This document shows positions 19,972 through 33,200 of a stretch of 64,000 bases of DNA, in pieces; the stretch's first letter is position 1, and the number at the start of each line of letters is the position of its first letter. The notes under the pieces were generated by a model. That model did no database searches. It saw only the letters and a list, made by a program, of their open reading frames with translations, and had not been told where the DNA came from. The position numbers and the translations under genes were made by a program. The stretch lies in contig JASSKH010000001.1 in assembly GCA_031763025.1 (NCBI GenBank), positions 13,907,265 to 13,971,264 on the forward strand, read 5' to 3'. Source of the DNA: Macrocystis pyrifera. Taxonomy: Eukaryota > Sar > Phaeophyceae > Laminariales > Laminariaceae.

Positions 19972-21933
19972 CGCTAGCGTTGGTACGAGTCGTCCACGCT
20001 TCTGTGCAAAAGGGCTGTGAGGATGAGGTTCTTCCCGTTTAGGATTCCTTATCTGGGGACTTGGATTACGCCGGTCATCGATGGAGACATGGCGATGGGA
20101 GGAGGAGGAGGAGCAGCAGCATCTCCTCAGGATTCTGGTCAGGATGAGGCTGATCAGCGAGGGGTGGCCTCAGAGGAAAGGAGGGAGGATGCACGACAGG
20201 ACCTGCCGAGTCCAGAGGACATCCGGCGGCTGACAATCCTGGCGGATCTGATACGTCAAGGGGTTGGGCAACAGAGCGGGCCCGCCCACCCTTCAGGCAT
20301 GTCTACAACTGTAGAAGTACGAACTAAACTTGAGATTAGAGAGTGGACTGGCATGGTAGGAAAAGGAGAAAGCCTTCACACTAAGTTTAGGGTGTTTGAG
20401 AGTTCATTTCGTGCATATCTGGCAGCTGAGAAATTGTCTGACGTTCTTGGGTACGAGGACATTCCCGTAGGGTTGCCTGACGTGGATTTGGAAATGCTCA
20501 AATTGAACAGAGGTGCAGAAAGAGTGGAGAAGTCTTTGAGAGTATGGAACTTGCTGCTGACAAAAATCACCGACGGTCCGACTCAAAACCGAATCGTCGC
20601 GTCTGGGAGCCCTCAGCAAGGATGGAGGATTTTTGTGTCACAGTACAGAGAAGGATATGACATGGAGGGAGAGCGTTTAGAGAGGGAATGGAACGAGTTG
20701 TGGCAGGGCGATGGTGAAGATGTCTTGGAATACCTTCGTCGTGGGGAGACTATCGTGATGAACATGAACTCCCGCTTGGGCCCTAGTGGCCACGGTAAAA
20801 AGCCTGAAGATGTTGTATGTCGTCATATCGCCCGACGTCTAAACACCTCTTTTACCCGCGCTCGGGAATCCCTTATTTTTTTTTTCCGAATCTCTCGAGG
20901 AAACACCTGGAGTTTACCTTGACACAGGCCCAGCACGAGCGTCGGCAGTCCGGGGGAGAGGGACACCGAAGTGAGGAGACGAGGCACGCGCTCTACACTG
21001 GCGGCATGGGTCGGAGTGGACCATCCTACGGCAGGGGCCAGGATGATGGTGGAGCACGCGCTGCAGGATGGAACGGTGGAGGAGCACGCGCTGCAGGATG
21101 GAACGGTGGAGGAGCAGGCGCTGCCGGATGGAACGGTGGCGGAGCAGGCGAGCGAGGCCCTCACCAACAGTCACCGATGTTCTGCAGACGACACGGCCCG
21201 AACGACTCCCACAACACCGCGGACTGCGTGGCCCTTCGACGGGAGTTCGAGGAATTCTTGGCCTTCCGCGAGCAGAGAGGAGCCCAGGGATTTGCGCATG
21301 AAGGCCGACAGACGGGGCGGGAAATTGACGGAATTCGCCGCCCGGACTTCGTGCAAGATCGACCCAGGGAGCAGCCACAACGTTCAGACGGGAATTGGGG
21401 TCGAGGCCTCCCGCCAAGGCAGGCACCTGGTCGTGGACGCGGGCCTGCAGGGTACACGGGTCGCCAACCGGGGGGGAGAGGTTTCGCGGACGGGCGTCCT
21501 TCCTCCTCCGGCGGCAGGGGGGCGAGCAGAGCACCGAATTTCCGCCCTAATTTTCCACCTCGCTCTGCCACCCACAACGGGCCCCCGCGTTACGCGAACT
21601 ACGCTGGGCACAACGACGGCTACGGGTACAACGCTACTGCGGACGAGCGCTGGGCTGCTTCGGAATGGCAATCCTACGAGGAGCAGCAGTACTCCCCCCC
21701 GAGACGCAAGAGTACGGCCTCGCAGCTCAAGCGAGCGGCTCTCGGGAAGGCTACGGAGACGTGAGCGGAGGATACGGCTCAGGCTATTTCTCCGGCGGCG
21801 GGGGAGTTTACCCGCCGCAGCCCGCCGTTCATGGCGATGGCACATACGGCTCTTACGCAGGATACTCTCCAGCTGGACCAGACGCCTTTCAGCCGATGCG
21901 GTATCTGGAAGCGAACGGCGCGTCACAGCAGCA

Positions 21934-21978
<45 letters not shown>

Positions 21979-24900
21979 ACAGCAATACGGAGTTCAGCAG
22001 CCCGCCAGCGCCGCCTCATTCTCTCTCACTTCGTCGTCTCCCTCTTCCGGATCGCCGTCGTCTCAAGGGCCTCTTCGTAGCTGTGTGGCATTGAATGTGT
22101 CTCGAGGCAAGTTTGATTTGGTGTCCGATTTGGTGTCTGATTCGGCGTCTGACTTGATTGATTTCGGTGTGGAATCTCCTGCTTCTGAGTGCAAGTCTGG
22201 TGTGACTAAGGAGAGTGAGACTGTGCTTGTGAGTGCGCATGTGACGGAATCTGCTGTGAGTGCTGCTTTGCTGTGCGAACCCCAATCCTCGCTCACTCCC
22301 TCCCCTCCCGGAAGTGAGAAATGGACGTCTGATTCTGGATCCATGTCGTACGTAACGAACGACAAGACTCTCATGTACGATTTGCGTGACGTTGAGCCAA
22401 ACCGCGAGTTCATCCAGATTGGAAACAAAGGCATGATTCCCGTGGTAGGGGTAGGAAGCATCAACTTGCGATTCCACATGTATGATGAAGACGGATTCGT
22501 GAAGGATTTTGACGTGCAATTGAAGGAAGTTTTGTATGCACCACAGATCGGCTTCAACCTTTTTTCCGCGTGGAAAGCTTCTCACCGCCAGGTCGTTACC
22601 CTCGATCCCACGGGTACCCACCTCATGGAAGGGCAACTCAACTTTGCACGTGGTAAATCGAGCGATTTCTTGTATGCCACACGTTTGCCCAACGACCCAA
22701 GCAGGCAGGTGATCAGTGTTCCCCGATTGTTTCCGACTCCGTCTTGCCCGCCTGCATCAGATGACGTACGTGATGTTGCGAATTCGTTTTTCGACTTGTC
22801 TTTGTGTGCAGAAACGCATCCCGACATGCACCTCGGTCGGGAAGTCGAGGGAGTTCTGAGTGACGTGAGGCCTGACGGTGGTTGTGATGAGAGTTCCAGT
22901 TGGTGTTTCTCGCCTGAAGTGATCCCAGAGAGTGAAGCAGAAATGGACGCGCGACAGTTTGACAGAATAGAGCATGAGCAGGCGAATGCTGTTTTGGGTC
23001 CCGGTTCGAATCCGTTCTTTGTGGGAAACCGCACGTCACACATCGACGTTAACGACTTCCACCGTGCGAATGGCCACCTTTCCGAATTTCTGTTGCGAGA
23101 GACCGCCCGCCAACAGGGTATCACTCTCACAGGTGTGATGCAGCCGTGTGGGGATTGCATGGCAGCGAAGGGGAGGAACACACCCGTGAGAAAAAGGGCG
23201 GGCTCGCGGGCGGAGGAGCCGAACGACCTCGTGCACCTCGACTTCTGCGGGCCGTACAGCGCTTCCCTCGGCGGCAATTGCTACATGCTGTACGCCGTGG
23301 ATAGCGCGACGCGTTTTTCCAAGTCGTACGCTTTGCGGCGGCGATCGGAGGGTCTCGTGGTGTTCAAGCGTCTCATCGTGGATCTCGCTCGCATCGCCAA
23401 GCGCCCCGTCCGCTGCATTCGCGTGGACAACGACGCCGTCTGGACCAGCGTCGCTTTCCGCGATTTCTGCGCGAGCGCGGGCATCGCCGTCGAGTTTTCT
23501 CCGCCCGGCGTCCAGCAGTACAACGGAGTGGCCGAAAGCGCGATCTGGCGGGCGAACAAGGCGGGGATGGCTGCGCGGCGCTGTGCCGCCCGTCTTCTCG
23601 GGCCTGGGGGTTTCTCGAACATCCCCGGCCTCGACGAGCGCGGCGACAAGCTGTGGGCCGAGTCTGCAAAATGGGCGACGGAGGCGTTCAACCAGTCGGG
23701 GACGACCGCAAACGAGGGCCGCCGGTCGCCGCAGGAGCTGTTCACCGGGAAGAAGGGGCCTTTCCGTGTCCTGCCGTTTTTCCAGCGAGGATACATGCGC
23801 GTCGAGCGGCGGAACAAGATGGAGGACCAGGCCGTCGTCTGCCACTACCTGAACGGAGGCGACAACCACGCGGACTGCTGCGTCAAGGTCGTGAAGGCGC
23901 GCACGGGGCATGTTTGCTACACGAGCAACGTATCGTGGGCGTCGCTGCCGTCGTCGGGGGGGGGGGGAATTCACGTGGAGTCGGTGTCCCTCTCTCCCCT
24001 TCCGCGCCTGCGCCGCCCCCGCACCCAGGTTTCCAGATCCAGTTCGTGCCGCCGCAAGGGCCTGCCGCTCCGCCGCCGTTCAGGGCCGCCGCGCCGTCGC
24101 CGTTGTCCGTGGAGCCGCCCAGGTTCGGAGCCATGCCGCTGCCCAGAGGAGCTTCGCCGTCTTCTGCGCCGGCCGCGTCATCGCCGGCGCCGTCGCCGCA
24201 GCAAGCATCGGGAGCGCCGTCGTCCGGCTCGCACCCGCTTCCGGCATGGTCTCCGTCCCCGATCCATGGAGCTTCTTCGCTTGGTGGTTCATCATCATCT
24301 GAGCCGACGCCGGCGGCGTCGTCGCGGCAACAGCGCCCGCCGCCGGCAGCTGCCGCGAGATTTCCGCCTCTCACTCCGCATGCTATGAGACAGGTCGGGG
24401 GTGAAGGGGATCGTCGGATTCAAGGGCGCACTCGGCTGCAAGCACGGGCGATCGCGGAGCAGAGGATGCTTTCCCCGATGGTGGATGGGGCCGTAAACTC
24501 GCCGCTGCCGGAGTCTTCGCCGGGAGATGGGCACCGTTTGGGTCTTGCTTCTCAGGTCGGGCCGAACGTGATGGCGGCGTGGGAGAGGACTGCCTGTGCG
24601 ACGAGGGAGCATATCGATGCGGTCATTCGTGACGAGGTTCCGCCTCTTCAGCGTCCCGAAATGCCCACTTGACACGCGAGTGACCTTCACGTGCCGAAAA
24701 GTTACAGGGATGCCGTGCAGGGTGATCATTCGGTGCAGTTTTCAGATGCCATGCAGAGAGAAATTCACGGGTTGGCTGAAGGACAGGTTTTCGAGCCTGT
24801 GCCGGAGCAACAGCAGATAGACAATTGTATCGGGTCGAAATGGGTGTTTGACTGGAAGGTTGATGCGTTCGGTTGGCCTGTGAAAGCGAAGGCGAGACTT

Positions 24901-26841
24901 GTTGCCAGAGGTGATATGCAGAGAGAATTCTTGGATTTTGGGGAACTGTATGCACCTACTGTAGATGTGTCGTGTGTTCGTTTGCTGGCAGCCTTGGCGT
25001 GTGAGCTTGACTTGGGGTTGTTTCACCTGGATGTTGATCAGGCTTTCGTCCGAGCGGAACTCGAGGAAGAGGTGTTCATGCGTTTACCGCAGGGATGTGG
25101 TGCGTTGTCGGGGAAGATCGTGAATTTGGGCAAGAGTCTTTACGGGTTGAGGCAGGCATCCAGGCAGTGGTTTGCGAAGTTGAAGAAATGTCTTTTGCGT
25201 CTGAGTTTCGAACAGTGCCTGGCAGATCCATGTGTGTTTCGTCTGATTGAGGAAGGAAAAGTCGTTTTGCTCTTGGTGGTTCACGTCGACGACATTTTTG
25301 CAGTGGGAGAACAGGCAAGGTGTGATCAGTTCAAGGAAGACCTGAACAAATTGGTTCCAGTGAAGAACTTGGGGGATTTGACGTGGTATTCCGGGTGCTA
25401 TTACGAGAGAGACAGGGAGGCAGGAAGATTGACGATTTCCCAGAAGACATACGTCGACAACCTGGCAGGAGAATACGGTGTTACGTGGGGGAAAAGTACG
25501 CCGTTGAGCACGACGTACAGACTTTGGGAGTTTGATGTAGATGAGCCGGAGGTGAACGAACCTTTTCGACAATTGGTCGGATCGCTTCTGTGGGTCGCTC
25601 GGTTGACCAGACCCGATCTTTTGAACGCAGTACGGGCAGTAGCGAGGTATTGCAGTTCGCCGAAACTGATTCACTGGAATGCGGCGCTCAATATCCTGGG
25701 GTATGCAGTGAGGACGAGCCATTTTGGTATTTCATTTCAGAGAGGTACTGTCGAGGGGCTGAACTTGGTTGCATTTGCAGACGCTGACTACGCAAGCAAG
25801 GCAGCAGACAGGAGGTCGGTGTCAGGAGGAGTGATTCTGTGTGCGGGGGGGCCGGTCAGCTGTATCTCGAAGACGCAGAATTGTGTGACAACATCTACGA
25901 CGCAGGCAGAGTATGTGAGCATGGCTATGGTTGCGCACGATATTTTGTTTCTGAGGCAGGTATGGCGGTTCATGTTGCCGAAGGCTGGTATGCCGTGCAT
26001 TCCTTTGTTTGAGGATAACGAGGGGGCGATTCAGATCGCGAAGCATCCGATTTCGAATTCGAACTCGAAGCACATTGACGTGCGGCACCACTTTCTGAGG
26101 GAGCTAGTGGAGAGGAAGGAATTGGAAATTATTCACGTAGCTTCGAGGTACCAGCACGCAGACTTTCTCACGAAGCCGTTGCCTGAGAGAGAGTTTGAGT
26201 TCCACCGGAATTTTGTGATGAATTTGAGGTGATTTTTCGGATGACAGTTTTTGTTTTCAGATGGAGGATTAAGTGTTCGTGATTTTATGGAGTTTGTCGG
26301 GTTCACCGTTTTCACTTGGTGACACCGCATGTTTTTTCTGGTTCTGTTGGAGCGCAGTTTGTGGAGGATAACATGAAATTACCGTTTTACAAGGGTGGTT
26401 TCCACTGCGCAATCTATATTTTTTAGTTTTGATACCTTGACGTGAAATTGGCGTTTTACCATGCGATTTCACGAAATTGGATATTTGAAGAAATGAAGAA
26501 TTGCCGTTTTACCCTGGCGATTTTGAAAAGGGACTACATTTTAGGATTGATGAAACCTCGCAGAATTGCCGTTTTACATTGACGATTTGGGTAGGTTTCG
26601 AAAACAATGTTTGAATCGTTGGAGTTATTTTCTCTGTTCGAAATATTTTTGAATTCCAGGATGCGAGGATGGTTTGATTTTCTTGGAATTTATTTTTGGT
26701 ATTGATTGAGGAATGATTTGAATGATAGTGAGAACGTTGTTTTCTGTATTGAATGAGTACAAGTATGATTTCCGGTATGACAATTTGACGAAGAGTTGAA
26801 GATTCGGGTCGAAATCATGACAATGTCGCGAGCAGGGGGGC

Positions 26842-27355
26842 TGAAAAGTATACTCACAGCATTGTCAGATTATCTTGAGAGGAAATATCCCGTGAGGTAT
26901 TGCGGAGATTCGGGGGGGTTTCGTGTCTGAGTGGATCTACGATCGGGATACCATCTTTACCCCTGAATTGTGTTTTAGGCCGCATGTGTCTGTGACGTAC
27001 GCTGTGGCTTGCTACTTCTTCTTGTAATCTACTTCCTTTCCCGACTCCGTGTCGACGACTCCGTGTCGAGGACTCCGTGTCCAGGACTCCGCGTCCTTCA
27101 ATCCAAACTACTAAACCGGGGTTAATCAGCCACCGTACAAAAGGGGGTCCGTCCACCCAGGGGCTAACACGCCACCGCCACCGCTGCTATCAAGTCCAGC
27201 TTCAATACATTTCATATCATCAACAGGGCTCCTCAGCCACGACAAGGGTACGGGTTGTTTATAGGGTTTATTTCGTCTTTCTTTTCCGCCGAGCATCGGG
27301 CTATCCCCCTCGGCAACAACAACAAGGGCGCCCGGAGCACAGGGGCTACTCAACA
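26842..27355 (+). repeat. 3' LTR of the copia-type element
   Basis: 514 bp with the same ends as the 5' LTR, followed directly by the aggat duplicate. Apparent identity of the two LTRs implies a very recent insertion. Confidence 0.93.
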
Positions 27356-27696
27356 AGGATGATGTCTAGCTATTAATCGTGATGTCCCTGGTATCACGCA
27401 CCGGCATCCAAACAATAAAAAGGCCCCTGGTACGTAGATCATAGAGAGACTAAACCTCGCGTGGATATTCAACATCCTACGCAAACGCGCGGCCGGGGGG
27501 GAGGCAGACAGCAGAGAGCACGTACAGCAGCAGCAGTCAGTATCGGAGTTGGCTGGGACGCCCACACCTGCCGTACACGTACTGGTAACACGCACACAAG
27601 ATGCATACCACCCTGGACGGTAATATAAGGATCGTTGAAACACTAATATGCATACCAAACCGTCCTTATATTTACGCCCAGAAGAGTGGTATTATT
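27356..27696. other. No recognisable gene
   Basis: Short stretch between the copia-type element and the palindrome-rich repeat. It contains a paired atgcatacca motif (27601 and 27648) around tccttatat words; no ORF. Confidence 0.4.
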
Positions 27697-28522
27697 CACA
27701 CCTTGGATAACGTAACACTTATCTTACTGCTTGATGTAACATCAACATGGTAAGGCGTCAGCGAAAAAACCCCGTAACATTACGTTACTTTCCGGGTTCT
27801 GTGATAACATAGTGTTAGTGTGTTATGTTATTGGCGGGCGATCGCGTAACATTATGTTAGAGTGTTACCCTGATCCCGTACTGACTGCAGTGTATGTGTT
27901 ACCGTGTACGGGTATGCAGCCCATAGCGAGTAACACTGTGTTAGCGTGTTAGCGGGATTCCTTGTGTCTGTGGTAACACACACGTTGAAGGGATAACGTA
28001 CATGGTCATTTAAACGTCAACATTATGATACCGTGTTGGCGACATCAGCCCGTAGCGAGTAACGTCATGTTGGTGTGTCAGCGGGATTCTTACTTGCTAC
28101 CGTAACACCCTTCAGACGGATAACGTACACGGTCAAGTAAACGCGTCCATAACACTATGTTCGTGTGTCATTAATACTGTAGTGAAATTCCTAGTCGCTA
28201 TCGTTACGCACGTTAGAGGGATGACGTTTATGGTCAATACAACGTTAACACTATGTTATCGTATCAGCCGCAGCAGCAGTCCGTATCGAGCGACGTTATG
28301 CGAGGGTGTTACGGAAGTCTTGCTACCATAACATACGTCAAACGGATAACGTATACCAGGTATGATCGATAAAACACTAGCATTATGCTAATGCAATGTA
28401 TGAATGTGTTAGCTCGTATGCAATGTATGTAGTGACACAAGTTAACAGACAACGTAAACCCCCAATCTAATATCAACAATATGTTTCTGCCGTGTTAACT
28501 CGTACGTGCGAGTGTGCAGATT
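27697..28522 (-). mobile_element. Partial copy of the palindrome-rich hAT-like element
   Basis: It starts with cacaccttggataacgtaac and runs through gtaacattatgttag-type palindromes to gagtgtgcagatta. It is the reverse complement of about 49270-50094, at moderate divergence. The other terminus is missing, so it is a truncated copy. No ORF. Confidence 0.82.
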
Positions 28523-29630
28523 ATATTGAAGATTTAGTGCAGCGATCATCGTCGCCTAGCACGATTTCTTAAATCCGATTTTCTTAAGCGTCTCTCCAAA
28601 AAGTCGAGAGCCTTGATGTTCCTACTAGGCTCTTTCTTGTAAGTCGTACTTTCCTGTATTTTTTCTACGTCAGTATTCGGAGGCTCCCCAAGTGAGGAAA
28701 GCCCCATAAAAATTAGGTCATATATACTACTACTCTGTATCATGCGTCTGTCTTATGTCAGGAACTCCGATGATATTCCTAATATCCAACTTTTCCCACC
28801 GATTTTCGTTTCGGTATTGTTGCAATCGGTTTTTAGCCACGTAGGATGGTCAAACTTCTTTCATCGTTACCAAGAAGGCGTTTTCTAAGCCAGGGGAGAG
28901 ATATTGACAATGGGGCGGGGAAAATGATATTCTCGTGCGTTTTTCAAGGGGAAAAGCTGAAAAACAGGCACACTTGGTCCATTTGAGCCAAAACCACGTA
29001 ATACTGAAACGTAGTAAAAAGCGCACGCCACGAGCGGTGTTTTCTTTTTTGTTCGCGCCTGAACGGTAGTAGTGTAAAGGTCGTCAGAGTACCAGTATCT
29101 CCGGGTACCAGTCACTTCGGCTTTGAGTACCCTAGGGACGCGCGAGGACTCAGTCATTTCGGCTTTGAGTACACACAGTAGAATTAATATTCTATGGTCA
29201 GGGTTATTCAAGGATGGTGTCACGAGAAGGTTATAAGCCTTGATCACATTAGTAGCGGTTTGTTGTTGTTGGCGGGCCCATACTGTAATCAAGTAGTTTA
29301 TAGGGCAGAGCTCTGGCTGACTCAGTCAGTAGCGATATATTACTGTCGTCAAAACCAATCAGTATGCTGGATTGCAGCGATATGCTGTATCTCCTCTCTC
29401 CTCGCTCCTCTCCGGAGAACTTTTTTTTCAATAATGGGTTTCCGTACTATAATATGGCATGTTTCTTAGACGTACGTCAGATAAAAACTACTCTGGCGAA
29501 TGTACCGGCCAGATCATTCAGTAGATTACTACTGCCGGTAGATTACTTCTGCCAGTGCCTAGCCCTGCTATCTGCGGTTCACCCCATCAAGAACCCCATG
29601 ACCTGCGACCAATATTGTGAAACACAACTA
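28523..29630. other. No recognisable gene
   Basis: A short imperfect direct repeat (cagtcattcggctttgagtac type) lies at about 29108-29172. The 135-residue minus frame (28885-29292) and the others have no recognisable domain. Confidence 0.4.
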
Positions 29631-29739
29631 TTACGGGGGGGCATAGTAAATAGGACCCACGGTACAAACAAAAGCCTACATATTTCCCTATTTTTACAAA
29701 CAGTATTTGGTCCTATATATACTATGGTCCCCCGCAGTA
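29631..29739. mobile_element. Small MITE (family 1), diverged copy
   Basis: About 109 bp, nearly all terminal inverted repeat: ttacggggggcatagtaaa at the left against tactatggtcccccgcagta at the right. Same family as 41479, 55830 and 56203 but more decayed. Confidence 0.75.
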
Positions 29740-29857
29740 CTAGTAGATGAGATGCCAACAAACAACAAAATAGGGATATACCAGGTACTTCCTCCACAGC
29801 AGTTGAGGAGCCGCCCCGCGTCCGTCCGACGGAAATATGTCTGGCCTAAAAAAAATG

Positions 29858-29938
29858 CCCTTTTAGGACTGCGGTCCCGTTTTGGGGACAAACTACTTGG
29901 AATTTGACTGGTTTGTCCCCACTGCAGTACTAAAAGGG
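29858..29938. mobile_element. Small palindromic MITE (family 2)
   Basis: 81 bp. cccttttaggactgcggtcc at the left is mirrored by actgcagtactaaaaggg at the right, with ggggacaaac and gtttgtcccc inside. Related copies are at 62543 and 63105, with a fragment near 35760. Confidence 0.8.
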
Positions 29939-30296
29939 TTGAGCACCCGTATCGTAGCGCGGCTCCATAGTTCGAGACATGTGTGCCAGGTTGGGTGTGG
30001 GAAGAACGTTGTGGAGTAATCGGGTTAATTTTTGGGACGCTAATAAAATCCACCGGAGCTTCCGGTGTGCGCAACCGCGTTTAGACTCGGTTTCCATTCA
30101 TTCCACTTTGCTGCTGCTGTTTTTCCAAACCTTTTTTTTTTCACCTTTTTTTCCCCCTGCTTTTTTCTTACTGTCCCGGTACCGCCTCCTTCTCTCTCTG
30201 CGTCTGACATCTACACCCCCACCCACGTCCGTTTTAATCAGATTCCGATAATCGTCCCTCACGGAGAAGAGCCATCCAGGCCTTAATCCAGCGACG
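29939..30296. other. Pyrimidine-rich leader upstream of candidate gene
   Basis: A long T/C-rich stretch (30110-30240) precedes the first candidate exon. It could be a promoter/leader or the 3' end of an upstream intron (ttttaatcag at 30232-30241 would be an acceptor). Confidence 0.35.
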
Positions 30297-33200
30297 ATGA
30301 GGATGCCCGCTGCTGCTACTCCTGTTGTTGTGCCGTCTGCCGGTCGGAGTACCGACAAAATTTTGCATCTCATGGTGAAGGAGAGCCTGTGGATATTTGC
30401 AGCCATCTTGGTCAGCTCCGCCTTTCAGGAAGTTTTTTTTAGATTTGCTGTGGAGGGGATTGACTACTATTTCTTGGTGAGCGTCGGTGAGGGCAGGGAA
30501 CCTTTGTTTTTTGTTTGCAAGAGTTACACTTCAAAGCGTATTTACTTCGTACACCGGTGGACTTCTGTGGTTTATACTACCCATCTATCTACAGTATATC
30601 TGTTCTTGTGTGCCCCGTGCATAGCTTATTTTTGCAGTGATGCCGTATTTTTTTTTTTTTCTCGAGGAAGGGGGGAAGCGGGGGGAGGCTCGTTGTACGT
30701 CCAACGCGCCGTTTTGGGTTTGGTTTCTGCAACCCGAACAAACGTTTTGCGCTAACGTACTGCAGTAGGTAAAGCTCAGCGGCGGACCGAACGATCGATG
30801 CTCCCTCCAACTGCCCCAGTATAGAATATCAATGTGTATGGAGCAAGGTTTGCATCGCTTTTTTGTTTGTGATGTATCGCTTTTTGTTCATAAGTTCCTT
30901 TCAAACAGCAGTGGACGCTTGTTGGGCTCTTGCGTCTTGCCTCTTACATGTATGCGATTAACCTATATATGGATGCTAGCAACCGCGACGGAAGCAGCAA
31001 GGCTGGGAGTGTTCACCATCGGCTCCCGGCAGCGCGTCGTACGTAAAGGAAGACGATGGCCAATTCACGACCTACCAACCGACCGACCGACGAACCCATC
31101 CATTTTGTCCAAGCTTTTTCTCACTTCTCAAGCATAATTAGCGTGACTGATTCCTGCCCCCCCCCCAGAGCATTGCCTGCCTAGTCGGTAAAACCCGATG
31201 TGCTCCGTCCCGGCATTGTGCGGATGCGAGGGTCTATGGTCATACGACTACGGCCATGCATGACATGAGTACCCCCCCCCCCTCTCCCCTTCACTCTCCT
31301 ATCCCCCCCCTCCCCCTTCCCTGGCCTCTCATGCGAAACGGTGTCGCCCGCGACGCGTTTTTTTTTGTGCTGCACGCATCAGCGACCGGCGTTACGCGAT
31401 TTGTTCTCCTGGTTGGCCGCAACGGTGTACTTTTGTGCATCGCGCACGCGTCAGCAAGGCGCCACGCGACAGCAGTGGTGCTTCTTGGTCGCCTCGAGCG
31501 TTGCCACCTGCCTCGGGCATATCGTCAGGAGATTCGGCCTCGCCCAGTTTTACTCACCTTCCGAGAAGGTGAGGGGTGGAGAAGCGACGGTGGGGGTGGT
31601 ACATTGCGGTGACGGCTATTCCCATATCACGTGCAGAGCAGAGCCTGAGCGTTTGGTGTCTTGAAATGACAGTTACGTACCGGTTGGTACCTTTGCCTTT
31701 TGTGGGTTTTGTGACTCTTGACTTCTGAGGTTCTAAGGGGTGACGCTGGAGGCTTGCTTCTTCTTCTCTGCCCCTACCTTGTGAGCGGTCAATACCACTT
31801 GACCTAAAACATCCATCCAGAGACTTCCATGCAGTCTAGGCTACCGGTCCCTGGGGCTACGAGCAGAGCCTACAGCAGCAGCAGGTGCCCGGTGTGCGGG
31901 TGCCTGTGGCTTATCGATATTCGTCGGCTGTAGTCGCAGCAGCGGCCGCCGCAGTTCTAATACCTGCGCGTACTACAAAAATAAGAGGGAACAGCAAACG
32001 ATTGAAGAGGGTGATGCACGTCGTGTATAGCGGACGTCGCAAGGTTTTTACACCTGTATAAAAAAACTAATGAGGGGGGATGAACGATTGCAGAATGGTG
32101 AAGCACGTCATCGTGGCATGGCACAAATAGAAGCGGACATGGCAGCAGCAGTGGACAGCGATAATCCGGGCGAGGAAAGCGCTGGCGGAAGCAGCGTCAG
32201 TGGCGACTGAAAATGTTGTAGTTTGACATATTTTCGGTCGCATTCCGCGTTCTCTGGAATTGTGTTTTAGAAGGGGGGGGGCGAACAGACATCACATATT
32301 TTTTTACCGTTTCGGTGATATTATTGTCCATATTTCCTGGATTGGAAAGCGCGCTCTGGGTTCTAACCACACCCCCCCCCCCTCCTACGTTCACTGACCT
32401 CGCTTGCTGCGCCCGCCTTGTGGTCGCTCGCACCATGAATAGGCGGTGGCATTACTTGCTCCCGCAATCGTGATGGCGATCGACTCACAATTTTTTGGCA
32501 AGACAGAGTCCAGGAAACGGAAGGTGGGACGCTATATACGACCACCGGCTACCTCCGAAGGCGGAAGGGTGGGGGTGTACTCATTGTCCTGCACGGCCGT
32601 AGTCTTAGGGCCATGGGTGCACTCGACATCATGCATGGCCGTAGTCGTATGACATAGACCCTCGCATCCCTACAATGCCGGGACGAACCACGTACGTCGA
32701 ATTTTCACCGGTCAGGCAGACATTGCTTGCACCAAGCGCGAGCGCGAAGAGCCGTGAGGTGTTTGGCGAGTCGCAATCCCTAGATTTGCGGGGGGGGGGG
32801 GGGGGGTGTACTCATTATCACGCATGGCCGTAGTCGTATGACCATAGACCCTCGCATCCCTTCCATGCCGGGACGGAGCACGTCGGGTTTTCACCGACCA
32901 GGCAGACATTGCTTGCACCAAGCGCGAAGCGCAGTGAGATGTTGGGCAAGTAGCATGAAGGGTGAGCTGCATCCTACTAAGAACCGCTTGTGAGGCGGAT
33001 ATTCTTGCATATGAATTTATTTAACTTCTGGTGTGGCCACTTCCAGAGACAGAAATGGGTGTACTATGTAACTGCCTCGTGGGTGCCTCACCATATACAC
33101 ACTGCGTGATACGATCATCCCCCTTGTGCGGAGGGAAGGTTCTCCCCGCAAAAAAAAATATCTAACTTGATCGCCAGCCGTGGTAACCGCCACGAAAAAA

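Larger units (their letters stand above)
19458..27355 (+). mobile_element. Ty1/copia-type LTR retrotransposon, young
   Basis: It is bounded by LTRs and flanked by a 5-bp duplication aggat (19453-19457 and 27356-27360). Parts in order, rounded: gag about 20.1-20.9 kb; a zinc-finger-like CRRHG...SH...C block near 21.2 kb; a Gly-rich 30-bp repeat near 21.05-21.15 kb; a poly-Gln tract near 21.93-21.98 kb; protease near 22.3-22.6 kb; integrase with its HLS...C..C head and core near 23.0-23.9 kb; RT with HVDDIF near 24.8-25.5 kb; RNase H near 25.7-26.2 kb. Integrase before RT is the copia order. The 3' non-coding part (26.24-26.84 kb) has four spaced copies of a gccgttttac-like motif. A purine tract agcagggggg precedes the 3' LTR. 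The coding region is broken in a few places (about four), although the LTRs look identical. Confidence 0.95.

Noticed and set aside
20914-21534. Long minus-strand frames across the copia-type element
   Set aside because: They are antisense shadows of GC-rich gag-pol coding sequence with no domain of their own.
30297-30476. APH-1 (gamma-secretase subunit) identity for exon 1
   Set aside because: Only the QEVF.RFA segment matches; following exons lack the GxxxG and His positions expected, so no name is given.
32095-32210. Terminal exon (acidic/Ser-rich, ending TGA)
   Set aside because: Kept only as an alternative end of the candidate gene, because a chain of hydrophobic phase-0 exons continues to 35492.
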